NCBI GenBank assembly: GCA_022385755.1
Contig: MU278379.1
Coordinates: 1 to 64,000, forward strand
DNA: 64,000 nucleotides
DNA from: Trametopsis cervina
Lineage: Eukaryota > Basidiomycota > Agaricomycetes > Polyporales > Irpicaceae
Direction of reading: 5' to 3'
The position numbers were made by a program, and so were the translations under genes. Of the stretch, positions 22,250 to 35,070 are shown piece by piece. The notes beneath the pieces are model-generated. The model saw nothing but the letters and a program-made list of their open reading frames with translations, did no database searches and was not told the DNA's origin. Numbering within the stretch: position 1 is the stretch's first letter; each line of letters begins with the position of its first letter.

Positions 22250-23336
22250 TTATACAGAAGTGTTCACAGTACAGTCGGCCTCCTTTTGGCAGACTGCGGT
22301 TCGACCCAAGTTCTTCGCTTTAGGACCTGTGGAGATTTTGTGTGAACAGAATGTAGCACATTACTTGGGAGTGGCTTACCTGTGGGTCCATCAACGAACT
22401 TGCACTCGGTGGGGGTCACACAGTACTGGCCATCCTTGATAATAATCGTGTATTCCTGATCGCCCCAGTGTCCACCGAAGTTCAACCAGCCGACACCCTC
22501 GCCACCCTGCTCAGAGCCGCCAGTCGAGACACCCCCTGCTGAAGCAAACACTCCGGTGGAATTATCGTACGTGAACCCTCGGAAGTTCTTCGTGACGTCC
22601 CAGAGGTGGCCGGCATCGGTGTGGTCCACTAACAGAGGCGCATCATGTTGAATCGTACCGGCTTTTATGTAGTTAGCATGCGTCCCCGTGGCGATGTATG
22701 TTATCGGTCGTCCGTTCAGTTTAGGGACGGCATCGAACTTGTATGCTGAGCCGCCTGAGTGAGCGGAAAGGTAGAGTGAATCCGGCTGGCCATTGGCAAA
22801 TCTAACCATCGAATGCTCCCAGTCGCCAACGTGTGAGCCAAACTCGAGGCCGAGATACTGATAATTTGCTCGTTAAAGCTTACAACATCGCAGCTCCATA
22901 GACCGTAACGCACCTCGCCAAAGTCAAACGAGTAGAAATAGAAGTAGAACGCATCTATGATGCCCCCGGGCTTTTCGACGGTAATGATAGTAGCAGGTGC
23001 TTGGGTGAACCCGGTAGAATCGGGCTGCACGCCTAACAGCCACGAAGGCCCGTCCTGGACGTCGTCCTTGGACGTTAGATAAGTGTCGTTTGACAATGTG
23101 GCAATGCTGCTGAATGTGACCGAATCCGCGACGTTCTTCTTGTCAACCTGCGGGGTAACGTGTGTCAAGTGCTCCGCGATGTCGGCTGGCCAATACTCCT
23201 CCTTGGAGTAGAGGTATGAAATTGGCGCATTGTCGAGAACGAAGGATGGAAGAGATTGCGTGGCCCTGGATGCAGGAGCAGCATTAACGACCGATGCTCC
23301 CAAGACCACCCAGAATGCTAAAGTGGAGAAAACCAT
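22250..23336 (-). CDS. VPS62: Vps62-family protein
   Basis: Three exons (23336-22914, 22857-22380, 22326-22250) encode 325 residues. A signal peptide is visible (LAFWVVLGASVVNAAPAS). The domain has the family's marks: NAPISYLYSKEEYWPADI near the start, DGPSWLLGV, FYFYFYSFDFGE, LEFGSHVGDWEHSMVRF, YATGTHANY-like YIATGTHANY, VDHTDAGHLWDV, GHWGD, and a C-terminal GPKAKNLGRTAVC reached only after the last intron is removed. The yeast relative is named for a vacuolar sorting phenotype, but its biochemical role is unresolved. The signal peptide suggests entry into the secretory or vacuolar route. A TATATATA sits about 66 bp upstream (23402-23408). Confidence 0.87.
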
Positions 23337-25373
23337 GGTGGCGGATGTGACCACTGATAGATCTTGGGCTGCGAAGACGGACGTGAAGCTCCATGTACAT
23401 GTATATATACCGATCCTCAAAGGATCATTGACTTCAAATGTTGCGGGATGGCTTCGGGCATGTGTGACTATACCTTAGGGCATCCATACGACCACAGTGC
23501 GAATACCATGATGAGCGTCGCGGTCTCAACTCAGAAGCTGATGACCACGGGCATTCGGAGGGCACAAGGATGGGTCGCCTCGTAAGCGGTGTGAATTATC
23601 ACTATTTTGAGCAACATAAGTGAGCGAAAGGAGGGTTCAACGGCAGCAATTGGAAGAGAGAATTGTTACCAACCAGTGATATATGGCTTAAGCACATGGA
23701 AAGTGACGGTTCTCTGAGCCGAGTGTTCTGCATCGCGAGGAGATTTTGTCACGTTGCCTCTCCGAGCGGCAAAGATGTCATTTATCGAAACCGGCAAGAT
23801 ATACTCACATGCCGCGAATATAGCAATTGGACATGGTATGAGTGCAGCCTGTTGTCCTACAAGGTCTTTGTTCGATCTGGTGTTGAAATATAGCGTCCTA
23901 TGCAGGACGGATACCCTCAAATCTACTGTTGTTTGTGAATACCTTCTTGTCGGTTTGAGATGAGAACGATTACATACCACAAATGCTCTACAGAGACCGC
24001 AACATGGTGGCATCGCACGTGCAATGTCGCATATGTATCCGTGATCAAGTAACAAGGGAAAGATAGTAGGAATTGGTATGTCATATGTCAAGCAAGGTTC
24101 TTGGCAGAAGCTGGTCGTTTAAGAGTATGCTCGAACTCACGGCGCCGTCGACATGATCAAGAAGTATATGTGAAGTGCTTGATGGGGACGAGGACCCATC
24201 GAGTTTACGACTTGCATTGCCCATTTGCTGGAGAGAAATCAGTATATTTCTGTACGCGTTTTCTAGAGGCATGCAGGTAAATGGTGTAGAGTGCGTCATC
24301 ATCAACTGGTAAGATGTGGTCTTCCAGGGCACATGTGTATATAGCTCAGCTGAAAATCATGGAAGAGGCGACAGAGTTTTATGACCAGCTGAGGGAAAAC
24401 AGATCCAGTAACGTTCGGCCTGGTTATCTCGAAGCATAATAGAAAGAGTCAACGGTGCTTGAGAATCTCACTCCAGTCACGTGAGAGACGTGTCCCAGGG
24501 CGGGGCGCCCAAAACGGGTCTCCTCGTTTGCAGCCTGATCCGACGGTCGACCACCTTTCCACCTCGAACCGCGAGCGCAGTACTGAGAAGATGTTGTCAG
24601 CTGTCCCACATAGCGGCTCTCCCCACTAGTTGTACGACTATTCTCCCACCATCGGGGTTCCGTGCTGGTGCTTCGAGTCAGAATCGACTCATTCCGCCAT
24701 GGGTCGACTAAACGTTTGGGGTTAGCGAAGTTATCAGGAATATAATATGGCCCGTTCAAACTTAACCCAAACATTACGACCTCACGAGCAGTCTGAAGCA
24801 TGCAGAGAATGATACGACAGAGAGGTGAGTAACGATCTGTTCGACGCTGTGCAATTAGCCTGCTCCCATCATGCACGCCCAATCACACCACCACCAATCA
24901 TTTGTGTGGGATTGTCAGTTGGTGACTAGCGCGTACTTGTCTCATTCGATTCAATCGAATTGGGTCATTCCGTTGGTCTTCTGGTACAGGGGAGGGCCAT
25001 GCTGGGTTAGATCCTCCCGAGGAGCTTTTCCGTCTCACAGTCGGGCTGCGTTAGTAAGGCCAGGCAACATTACGGTGTAAGACGGAAGGCTCGAGGGTGT
25101 CCTGTGGTGGTTCTGGATTGGATGGACAGCCACCGTCCCTGCAAACAGGAGCCGTCCGACTGCATCATGCCGCTTGAACCTTGACGGACGAGATATGTGA
25201 TACTAGATGTCCGCAGTGTTACCACCGCAACCTCAGCCTGGCCTTCCTTCCGTAGCTTTCCGACATCTAGACGTGCTCAATATTGTACAGGTACATAAAG
25301 CATACCAGGACATGAATCTACAGCCCAATCCCTCCTAACTATCCTCTGTCCCCCTCAACAAACTGACCTAATC
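23337..25373. other. Gene-poor region upstream of the malic enzyme
   Basis: Minus-strand open segments at 24332-24081 and 24091-23666 follow a TATATA-like box near 24338-24343 and could be exons of a decayed gene, but I cannot join them into a recognisable protein. The rest, 24.4-25.3 kb, shows nothing assignable. Confidence 0.4.
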
Positions 25374-27346
25374 ATGACTATAGTTCTTACGCCTTACTGG
25401 TCTAACGGTGTCCAAAAGCTCAAGGTCGCTCCGAAACGTATGTTTCATGTTATTGACACTCATAAATGTGCTAACTAATAGCGGTCTACAACAGCCCCAG
25501 CACCTCCTGCTCATGGATTGACTCCGCCTGTTCTTGATGCTGACGTTCACCGGGTCCGGTGTTTGGCGCAGCTACGCTCAAAAGACAAAAACATAGAAAA
25601 ATACATCTATCTGTCTCAGCTGAAGGATGCCGACACCAATATGTTCTACAAGCTCTGCCGAGACCACATGGCGGAGATCACGCCTCTCATCTACACCCCC
25701 ACCGTTGGTGATGCGTGTCTACAGTACTCACACATCTACAGGCGCCCAGAGGGCATTGTCAGTGCCTATCACTGCCCTCACCCGTGATGATACGCTAACA
25801 GCTTTTGCAGTTCATTTCTATCCGGGACAAGGGCAAAATCGGCAAGGTCCTTCGCAACTGGCCCCGCATCAATGAGGCACGCATTTCCGTGGTAACAGAT
25901 GGTGGGTCACCGTAACTGGTTTCGTGGGCGGCCTTTCCTTAACGCATGTACGGTCTCTGCTGCTTTAGGCTCCCGTATTCTGGGACTTGGTGATCTCGGC
26001 GTCAATGGCATGCCGATCTCCATCGGCAAGCTGTCGCTCTATGTCGCCGGCGCTGGCATCCGCCCCTCCTCGACCGTACCTATTTGCCTTGACGTTGGCA
26101 CGGACAACCAAAAGTTCCTCGATGACCCGTTGTATCTCGGCCTCCGGCAGCGCCGCATTCCCGAGCCTGAAATGCGGGAGTTCATGGAGGAGTTCATGCA
26201 TGAGATGTCCGTCGTATTCCCGGAACTCCTGATCCAGTTCGAGGATTTCGCAACAGACAAGGTTTGACATACATTCGTTGTCTCATAGTCCTATTCTCAC
26301 ACTGCGGAACTCTTTACAGGCCTTTGCGTTCCTCTCCGCGTTCCGTGATAAGTACCCGCTTTTCAACGACGACATTCAGGGTACTGGAGCCGTCGTCCTC
26401 TCAGGCTTCATCAATGCTGCCAAGCTGTCGTCGGCTGCCTCTGGACGCCCTTTGACTGATCATAGGATCGTCTTCCTTGGCGCTGGCTCTGCTGGTGTCG
26501 GTGTCGGCATGCAATTGATGAGTTACTTCAAGCTCTTGGGCATGTCGGAGCAGGAGGCTCGCGAGAGGATCTACCTCGTCGACTCTCAAGGCCTCGTATA
26601 CGATGGCAGGGGTCACATGGCTGAGCATAAGAAGTGTAAGCTGCTTCGCATACAGCCGGTGAAGGAAAGGCTCACACGGTTTTTGCCTAGACTTCTCCCG
26701 CAAGGACTACGACGGACCTCCGATGAAGCATCTTATCGAAGTCATTGACTACGTGAAGCCCACGGCCATCCTTGGTCTATCCACGACCAAGGGTGCGTTC
26801 GACCAAACCGTCATTGAGCGGATGGCCGCGTATAACCCCCGTCCAATCATCTTCCCTCTCTCCAACCCTGTGAAACTGTCTGAGTGCGAGTTCCACGAAG
26901 CTGTCGAGTGGACCAACGGTCAGGTCATCTTCGCCTCTGGCTCTCCCTTCCCGGAAGAAGAGTACATCGGGAAGACACTTTATCCCGGTCAGGGAAACAA
27001 TATGTACGTCTTCCCCGGCATTGGCCTGGGTGCTATCCTGGCCCGTGCGTCCACTATCACGGACAGCATGATCGAGGCGGCCTCCCTTGGCCTCGCCAAC
27101 TCTCTCACTCCGGACGAGCACGCGAACGGACTCATCTATCCTCGCATCGAGCGCATTCGGGAAATCAGCACTCAAATTGCGTTCAGTGTCATCCGCGAAG
27201 CCCAAAAGAAGGTATGTAGACTCTAGCTCGTGTATCCTGCTCTTAGGCTAATTGCCACATAGGGTGTCGACCGCTCAACTGACCTTCGTCAGTATAACGA
27301 CGAGGCTCTTCAGCAACACATCAAGAGTAGGATGTGGAACGCGTGA
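25374..27346 (+). CDS. NAD(P)-dependent malic enzyme
   Basis: Seven exons (25374-25437, 25495-25757, 25811-25901, 25969-26261, 26320-26635, 26691-27211, 27263-27346) encode 543 residues. The catalytic Tyr lies in PLIYTPTVGDACL, the catalytic Lys region is ICLDVGTDNQKFL, metal-binding acidic residues are in FEDF and NDDIQGTG, and the Rossmann motif is VFLGAGSAGVGVG. The enzyme oxidatively decarboxylates malate to pyruvate. The coenzyme cannot be fixed from motifs alone. The N-terminus has only about 30 residues before the malic domain and is not a convincing mitochondrial presequence, so a cytosolic NADPH-supplying role is plausible, unless an upstream exon was missed. Confidence 0.93.
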
Positions 27347-27663
27347 GAATCCAGCCCGGTTATTTTTATGCCTTCATGCCTACCCTTCGCTTTGTAAATT
27401 ATTCACGGGATCACAGAATCAGCCAGTATAGACAAACGTATAAATTGTATAGAGGTACCCCTTGTGTAGATATTCATTACATAAAACCAGCCTATTTCCC
27501 TCCTACGAAACAGCATATAAATCGCGGAGGTTCTCTGGCTGACGACTGTCTAAAACACAGTTCGGACGTATAAAATCTGTTGTACAAAATGGTAACCAAA
27601 TGAATGTACGTGAATCACAAAGTCCGTCTAGGAAGACAAGTGGATTGCGGGAGAAACTGGGCT

Positions 27664-29117
27664 CTACGGTGATAGGTGACCCTGCGCCTGGGGATCTCCA
27701 GCGGAGAAGGGAAGAAACTGCCAAGGAACGTTCCCGTTCCTCTCACTCACGCTTTGGTCGTGACCATTCATCGCCAGTCTAGAAGGGGAGCGTATGGTAT
27801 GACGGCCTCCGCTATCCGATTTTTCGAGGTCCGAGAGATCCGTGGATGAACGCGGTGGCAACGTTTCGAGATCGCTGGGAGTGGCCCGCATAATGGACGT
27901 CGAAGACGTGAACAACGTGGCTATGTGGTGAGTGTGCATTAGACATGGTCGAGGATGCGTGGCATACATTGCTCACTCGGTAGTCTGCGCTCTAACCACT
28001 TCGTGACCGGGCTATCTGCTGTTCGTGCGGACCTCATCCTTCGACACTTGCGATGAAGCAAGATACACCCCAGGATAACAAGTAAAACAAAGCTGATACA
28101 TGCTATCGTAATACCAGCGATAGCTCCAGCACTAAGAGTCTTCTTGTTGTCATCTCCAGGAGATTGCAAAAGCGCAGCAGTGGGATCGGTAGGTTTGGTG
28201 CAGATCCACAGTTTATTTATTGTATACGGGATGCCGTCGGTAGTCACATTGATGGTCATCTGATGAGTACCTGGCATAAGGACTGGGGATTCGAAGAACG
28301 CCTGGTTGGGGATATCCTTGCTGCTGATTGGTAAAGGCAACTCGGCCTCATATTCGTTGGGGGTACCCAGGTCAATAGCATAATTGGCGGCAGCGGTTGT
28401 GAGTGTGAAGGACCCAGAGAGACTGCTGTTGCGAACAGTCCCATATACGGTAACGCTTGTTCCTAGTTGAATCTGTCAGCAGCGGCTTGACGGAACAGGA
28501 GGTGTGTATTCACCATTGAAAGCAATCGATGCTTGCGAACCTGCAACTGTGGTAGTGTGTGACGTCCTAGTAAAACCTCCCCGATCCTGTGTTGATTCTA
28601 ACGTCCACGTCCCATTAAATCGTAAGCGACCGTCGTTATCGTACACAATTTGGCAATGTCGAAAGTCGGCGCCGATGGGTGGGATGCTTGGATGGCTGCC
28701 GCTGCCACCCTTACTCTTATTCCCGTTCCCTTTATTGTCGTTGCTTAGGGTGTTTTGTCCATTGGAGTTGTCCTGGGCCTCACCGCTACCAGAGGGAGGT
28801 TGCTGCTTATCGCCGCCGCCATTACCGGAACCACTATCGTGAGTGTCGAGCATCTTAGTCGGATACTCTAGGGTGGTCGCTGCACTCTGGGCCATGTTGT
28901 TGTTATTTTGCATTCCGGTGCGGTGTTTACTGGGATTGGAAGGGAGGTTGGGATGACAAGGGGGATGATTAGAGGGCGAAGCGTGGGGATGCAGCGCGAT
29001 GGAAGGATTAATAGCTGTAAGCAGTAAGAACACAGTTATCAATGATAGTTAGAGACAAAATAAACCTGTCATTGGGCTTGCGGAGCTTCCCCGTAACTCA
29101 TGCTCCAGCAGGGTCAT
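27664..29117 (-). CDS. Single-pass membrane protein with galactose-binding-like ectodomain (basidiomycete type)
   Basis: The main exons read a Ser/Asn/Gly-rich N-terminal part, then a beta-sandwich-like ectodomain (IVYDNDGRLRFNGTWTLE, SQASIAFNGTSVTVYG, LWICTKPTDP), a transmembrane helix near IAGITIACISFVLLVILGC and a cytosolic tail with ETLPPRSSTDL. The GTW and SIAFNGTSVTVYG strands are the recurring signature of a large agaricomycete family of single-pass surface proteins resembling galactose-binding jelly rolls. The start is uncertain: the frame needs a short upstream exon (ATG at 29117, donor GTTTAT at about 29063), since the larger exon has no ATG before its hydrophobic stretch. Its ligand is unknown. 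It differs from the LWDV/PLSA family but shares the single-helix topology. Confidence 0.68.
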
Positions 29118-30216
29118 ATCGCGTTACGCTGTGTCTCCTGAGATCTGGACAAATATAAACAGCTGGCCGCCTGTAAAGAGCGTTAGGGAGAAGGAAGGCG
29201 AGGCAAATAGATGCTCACGTCAAGCGGTAAAAGCGGTCAACGCAATGAAGGGGAACGTCGCGTACCAGAACTGTAGACTCGTTTCCTTATAACAACCAAG
29301 GCCAGATCCCAACCATTACCTCGGAACTCGTGAGAAAGCTACGAGAAGTGTCCCTACATTCAGCGATGAATAGACGTCAGAGCCGTTCGAAATGCAGGTG
29401 ATGTTGTGTATTCAACAAGACAGTTCTGGCAACGCCGAGCGCGACCATCCAGTTCGCCGTTCCAGTTGGATCTATGGCAACCTCATGAGTTGACGAGCTG
29501 AGCAGTAGCTATCACCACTGCGTCCTCGGCACTAAGAGGCCACGACTAACATCTCGGATACCTGGGAATATCAATGATCATGTAATGGGCGGGCAAATTT
29601 CCTGCAGGAAGTTGGTCGTTGCATCAGCCGCTACTGATAAACATCTTACAATGTGTGTTGGGCGAGCAATGCAGATGGTGGGGATCCTGTAGAAGGTATC
29701 AGCTACAGTCACGGTGGTCGCCAGGCAACTCGCGGCTACACTTGCTGTTCTACCACGCTGCATTGCCATTTTCGGAAACGTCGTGATGTCGCCGCAGGAA
29801 TTAGCAGCTTGTGAGGCAAACCCATGAAGTTGATTTTTACGGAGCAGCGATTCAGACCCTAGCGCGTTATTATTTATCAAATTCACAGGATTCCCTTTAT
29901 CAGAAATAACAATGTACACATATCATGGATGTCCTTCTAAATCATGTTACAATCTGTCACGGATGCACAAGCTGGCAATGGGGTTGGTGCCCCATATCGA
30001 GTGTGAAAAGATGGACATGACTGGTACATGAGCAAGCTTCATTGGATACCAAATACGCAGTTTGCCTTTCACATTATACCCTGAAACCAGCATCTGCCTG
30101 TGCCCGTAAATGCATGCAGTGTACAAAGCCATTTCCCAGAAACAGCGCGCGCCCATAAGCTCCGTGCCAAGGCAAAGACCGAGAAGCACCGGTACCAGCA
30201 CAACGACTTGACCATG
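29118..30216. other. Intergenic region, 1.1 kb
   Basis: Two minus-strand open segments (29919-29578 and 30201-29947) have no recognised motif. No repeat or RNA identified. Confidence 0.5.
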
Positions 30217-30915
30217 TCAGTCATGGGAATTTGAATCCTTAGTAGCACCCACCAGTTCGACGCTGGCTATCCCGATTTCCAGAGTAGGGTTCCTATGATG
30301 AGCCGGGGAACGGGGCATCGCTAGCATGACAGCCACGAGTACCTTGCCGCTCTCGCTGTGTAGGCTGGCGTGCCCGAATCTCATATATGGATGAGACATG
30401 TTCTTGGTGTGTAAAGCGGTGCTCGGCAGAACGCTTGAGAACGCGGAGGAGTCGGGCCCGAATTCGATGCTCAATGGCTGTGAATATGCATAGGGTTGAG
30501 TTATGTTTGTTATGAGGAAAGGGTTGTGCCAACTTACATGCAGCTCTTTCCACGTACTACTATGTTTAATCTCCCCAATCTCAACTTCCCATAGGCGAGG
30601 GCGTACTGCCTCCACATCTCGAGTAGTAGCCAACCTGATCGCTTGGCCAATCGCAGGCCTAAGCATCCTACGCACACGGTAGCATGTCACCAAAGTGATG
30701 ACTGTGAGCGAAACCGCCAAAGCTGCAGGCAAAACCACGGATTTTACTGCTACTGCCAATTGTTTTTGGACTGGTTGGTCTAGATAAGCGGCTACTCTCG
30801 CTGTTGCTGATGGTTCCGCAGAGGATTGGGGCCTACAGCACACGGGGCAGTGTAAGTATCATAACCGCAAAGAATTTGGAACATGCCATGCATACCACGA
30901 TAATGTAGACAACAT
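30217..30915 (-). CDS. Single-pass membrane protein, LWDV/PLSA/AMPxP family, member 4
   Basis: Three exons (30915-30896, 30832-30538, 30477-30217) encode 191 residues. The 20-bp first exon (MLSTLS-W) is needed because the second exon has an in-frame stop upstream and no ATG; donor GTATGC and acceptor CTGTAG join in phase. After about 40 residues comes a transmembrane helix (VVLPAALAVSLTVITLVTCY) with RVRR behind it. The cytosolic tail shows RPRLWEV, then 19 residues to the intron (WKELH), PLSI at the start of the last exon, VLVAVMLAMPRSP and LEIGIASVEL. It is the clearest example of the family. A minus-strand TATAAATA lies at 31041-31048, 126 bp before the ATG. Confidence 0.72.
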
Positions 30916-32096
30916 CTCGAGGGGATTATTCTGTCTGGGCGCTCGGAAGTATTGGCAGGAGAGGAGATTGATAATGTTCAAGCGACTGTTACCCTGTGCT
31001 TCGCGAGCTGCCAGAAAGTCCAACTCTTCAAGAAGCTCACTATTTATACAACTTCGATGTTTTATTACACGGCGCTTCAAACGTTCATCGAGTCAGTGTT
31101 TGCCGCTCCTTAGCTCCTCGGGTACGGGGCAAGTGGTCAGAAACATAGTTCCCATGAGCAAGCGAGCATCTTACCAGCGAGTTTAGCTCAATACTAGGAG
31201 GAGCGTTTCGCAGTGCAAGCTAACGGACCATCCACGCCGGTGACGCGTCACCGCTTCAAGAGCGACGACAAAAGGTGAATGACTGGTACTTGACTTGCTG
31301 CGTACACGAGACGCCGTCTTCAGTCCTCGCTTGCGCATACGGCACCGATCCCATCTGAGTTCGAGGTGGTTGATACCTTATCTTACACGGGAAGTTTTAT
31401 CGCGGGGTGGCCTACTTGGCGGCTGTTCACAACAAATAATACATGACCCCGACCTGTAGTAGCGCTGTTGGCCCTACTGCGTCGCGAGCCAAGCCCATGT
31501 AGATGTGATCCTAAAAATGTACTTGGAGGTGTCACTGTTCTCGACCGTCAAAGTAGGTTCTCTGGTAAGATAACGACTGAGGGGTACACTTACATATTGC
31601 ACATGATTAACGACAGAATGTCACTTGCGCCACACGCAATGACCGTGACATAGTTCTTAGTATGTACTATCACCCGATTTACAACGACTTGCTTATCATT
31701 GTATGAGCGTTAGTACTGCAATATTCTGAGCACTCACTCGTAGAAGTTCGTGGTTAGAGCATACAGTAAGTGACTGCAGTGAAATCAAGCGTCGGAACGA
31801 ACTTAGCGCCCCTTGAAGTCATCACGTGGAAAATTTCCACGTGTGTATTTCACTGCTCCTCTTTCAAAGGTTTCGTACTTAAGGGGTCCGAAAAGGATTG
31901 CACATCCAGACACCCACAAGGATATGCAGAATCACTGCGTACTTTACAGCATGGTTCTTGAGGGGATCCGCTCTCCCAGACGCCCACACTGTCACGCAGG
32001 AAGCCTTATGATACCGAGAGTTCAAATCGAACATTCAAGTAAGTGATGCAAGGAATAGGGCACGTCCAGAAGAAGTGCCACAGAATTGAGCTCAGC
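30916..32096. other. Intergenic region, 1.2 kb
   Basis: Contains the member 4 TATA box and an E-box palindrome at 31823-31843. No gene recognised. Confidence 0.5.
31823..31843. promoter_or_regulatory. Inverted pair of CACGTG E-boxes
   Basis: Two perfectly complementary 10-bp arms, CACGTGGAAA and TTTCCACGTG, are separated by one base. Each arm holds a CACGTG core, the site of bHLH and bHLH-ZIP regulators. It lies 900 bp upstream of member 4 and about 250 bp beyond the 3' end of the M28 peptidase gene, so its target is unclear. Confidence 0.4.
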
Positions 32097-35070
32097 TCAT
32101 GGCTTGATTGCCTCTGCGAGTGCGATAATAGTTCTCGCAACGCGATCAACTTCATGCTGTGCGTACGTGGTGTTCTCATACACCAGCGCATCATAAATCG
32201 ATGGCAGCGTTGTAGCACCATAACCTGCGAATAGACAAGTCAATATTGGCTTTTGTTCGGTTAGAGGTGAACGAATGAACACTTTACGCACCCAGCCATT
32301 TCCCAGGTGCGACTCCCAGATGCCGGTACCATTCTCTGTCCTTGATACCGTCCTCGTGCAAGAATCCTCTTTCGAACCCCTTGAGCCGCGCATTGACACG
32401 CTGCACGCGTTTTGCAGCTTTAATGAATTCCTCGATGGGGTTCGAAAAACCGAAAAACTCGTGAAGGAATTGGCGCCACCACCGTGTGATGGGGTTGGGC
32501 GTGCCTTTGGGCAGCTGAGAGAGTTTGTCCTTGAAATCTTTCTCGGCTATGGCCTTTTCAACATCAAGTGCGGCACTGGAGGCTCGCACGCTGTGAATGG
32601 CATGCCGGAGAGCCTTGAAGTCTACTGAAGAATGGACGGACAGAGGGTTTCAATCCTATATTTCCTATGTCAGCTTCAAGCAACAACACACACGCGAGGA
32701 ACACATGCTTGTTCAAATAAACATCCAGCTGCACCGCATACTCCGTAGTATTCAATGGGACCACCACCGCATCTGCGATTCTGAGCGCGACTAGCCCCAG
32801 ATGCCTGGCAACGGCGATATGCCTATGGAAACCAGGATCGCCGTACAACTCTTCCCATCTTTGCGAGTCATATATCGAGTGATAATGATATACTGCATCG
32901 AAGGGCGTCGGGCCAAACCCTTCATGTATGCTTGCGATCCCAAGCCGCTGCAAGAACACAGTGAAGTCACTGCCTGAGCCGAGCGGCTCGATCCCGAGTG
33001 AGCCAATCTGTTGTCTGGAGGACCAGGCCTGCATGACCGCAGCATCGCCAGTGCCGTTGGTGAACGATCCGATGTCGTTTCGCGCATCCCAGAGCGTTTT
33101 ATTTGCTTTCGTAGGATGTGGGACGGCGAGGGCGGCGCTTTTGATGGCATGAGCAAGTGAGGGAGAGGCTCCGGCAGCCCATATGGAGCCAGCGGCAGAA
33201 ACATCTGTGGGGAAGAATCAGGATTATGTAGCGGAGGAAGAGATGTGAGCTCGAGCCTACCCATGTTGAGGTAGGTTACGACATTGTTCTGGATCCATTC
33301 GCTGAAATCTTCGCCCCACTCTGTTGAGCCAACGAGGCCATACTGAGTGCCATGGAGTACGTTAATGGAAGTCGACTGATGATGTTTGAAAGGGTCCTAC
33401 CTCTTCAGCATCCCAACTGGCAATGATAATATTGCGCAAAGGCTTCCAGCCTTGTTTGAGCAAAGCACCGTAACCCCGCGTAATCTCAAGCAAAGACACG
33501 GCTCCAGAGGTTGGATCTGCGGCACCTAGCACCCAAGCTGCGAAGAGAGATCCTTAACGAGCCGTCTTAACGAGCCGTCTAGTCACATAACCAGATCAAC
33601 TTACCATCACGATGACACCCAACTATCACTGTCTCGTCACGAATATGCCCCGGGATCACTGCCATCGTGTTATAAATCGGCATAACGTGATCGTCCACTG
33701 ATAATTGCGCATTGGGGGTTTGCTCTACATCAGGCCCCAGAAGAGCACCACGTACCGTGATTTACGAGCTTCACCTTCCTCTCACTTGCCTTTCCATCCA
33801 ACATGCGTGCATCCGTGTCCGACGAGATTTCTTTCAAAAGAATCTCAGCATTTGCCCACGAGATAGGCAAGCTTGGGATCTTGGGGATGTTGATTGCCTC
33901 CGTGCGCGTGGCATTCTCATACGAGGGGTATCCCGGAGTCGTAGGATCGCCTACCATCATACGCTCAGTTGGACCTGCATCACCCTCAAGACAATGAATT
34001 CACCTACCCGGGTAGTAAGAAACATACTGCACGGAACCTCTTTCTACAGACGTTGGGTTACGGGCAGGTCCATGTGGGTAGGGTTCGTACCCATTCTCGA
34101 CCGTCACGACGCCGTCGTCGCGCAGATCCGTATACATAAGCACAGCAACCGCGGCGCGCTCCTCCGCACCCTTCACCTGTAATATGTTCATGTCCGAGAA
34201 TCATCAGACGAAAGTTAGATAGGAACCTTGAGCCCGCGTGTAATATATCCGTATCTCACTAAGACCACCTTGCCGTTAAAGTCCACACCTTTCGCCTCGA
34301 GCTCTCTGTAGTCCTCTTGCCGACCATAGTCCGCATAAATGAGCTGTCCCTCCGCAGTACCGTTCTTGCTGAAGCCATGCCATGTTGGGACATAGTCCCT
34401 ATATTTTGCCGCCTCTGGGTCCAGCGGGTCCCCGTCCTCAACGAGGTCAGCGTCCCACTGCGGCTTGCCGTCTTTATCGAGGATCTGGAGGGAGCGGTCG
34501 AGGGGTGTGTTCATTATTGGGTAATAGACATCTATCCAGGCTGATGGCGCAGTCAGGTTTCGAATTCCTAGTGTCGCGCTGCGCGAAGCCTCAGAACCAG
34601 CGGGGAAGATGGGTTCGGTGTCCGGTAAAGCGATGCCCAACTCGTCCTGGAAGACTCTGAGGAAGTCTTTGGAGTCTTGGAAGTCCTCATCTGAGGACGC
34701 GAGATGCGGGTGGGTTGCCCATCTACGTGAGGCAGCCAGAGCACTCTGTGGGTTAGGGACCGACCTAGTGTCATTTTATATTCAGACGTTCATTCTACGC
34801 GGATTCGAGCGCAACTTACAGGAAGAGCTCCTCAGCCTCTTGCCCAGACAGCCCATTCCCACTGCGGAAAGCGTGTTCTGTCCATCCTCCTGGCGACTCA
34901 TTGAAATTTATGCGGCTTAGCACTGTAACCTTCAGCAACTCATACCCGAACGCAATCCCCAGGAAGAGACGATAGCGTGACCACCGAGACGGGGCGCGTA
35001 TATGCGAGTCAAGTTTCTCCAAGTCTGTCCCTTTCTCAGAGCGGCCGTCGCCACCCTTGGTGAAGCTCAT
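32097..35070 (-). CDS. M28 metallopeptidase, glutamate carboxypeptidase II / Tre1-Vps70-like
   Basis: A long multi-exon gene of about 860 residues. The N-terminus is cytosolic (MSFTKGGDG) and followed by a membrane-anchor-like segment ([13 protein letters not shown]), as in type II membrane relatives. A protease-associated domain follows, including [11 protein letters not shown]. The di-zinc site is complete: [28 protein letters not shown] and YHYHSIYD supply the expected His, Asp, Glu, Asp and His. The C-terminal transferrin-receptor-like dimerisation region ends with [19 protein letters not shown]. Relatives remove C-terminal glutamate or act in trafficking of plasma-membrane proteins; the intact zinc site suggests a working peptidase. 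It diverges from an amino-acid permease across 756 bp. Confidence 0.9.

Noticed and set aside
23666..24332. Two minus-strand segments after a TATA-like box, possibly a membrane protein
   Set aside because: Hydrophobic stretches are short and broken, and I could not splice the segments into a recognisable protein.
29947..30201. Minus-strand segment ending PIASLCIRDRL, slightly like a Ste3 pheromone-receptor helix
   Set aside because: None of the other Ste3 landmarks occur upstream or downstream; one short similarity is not enough.
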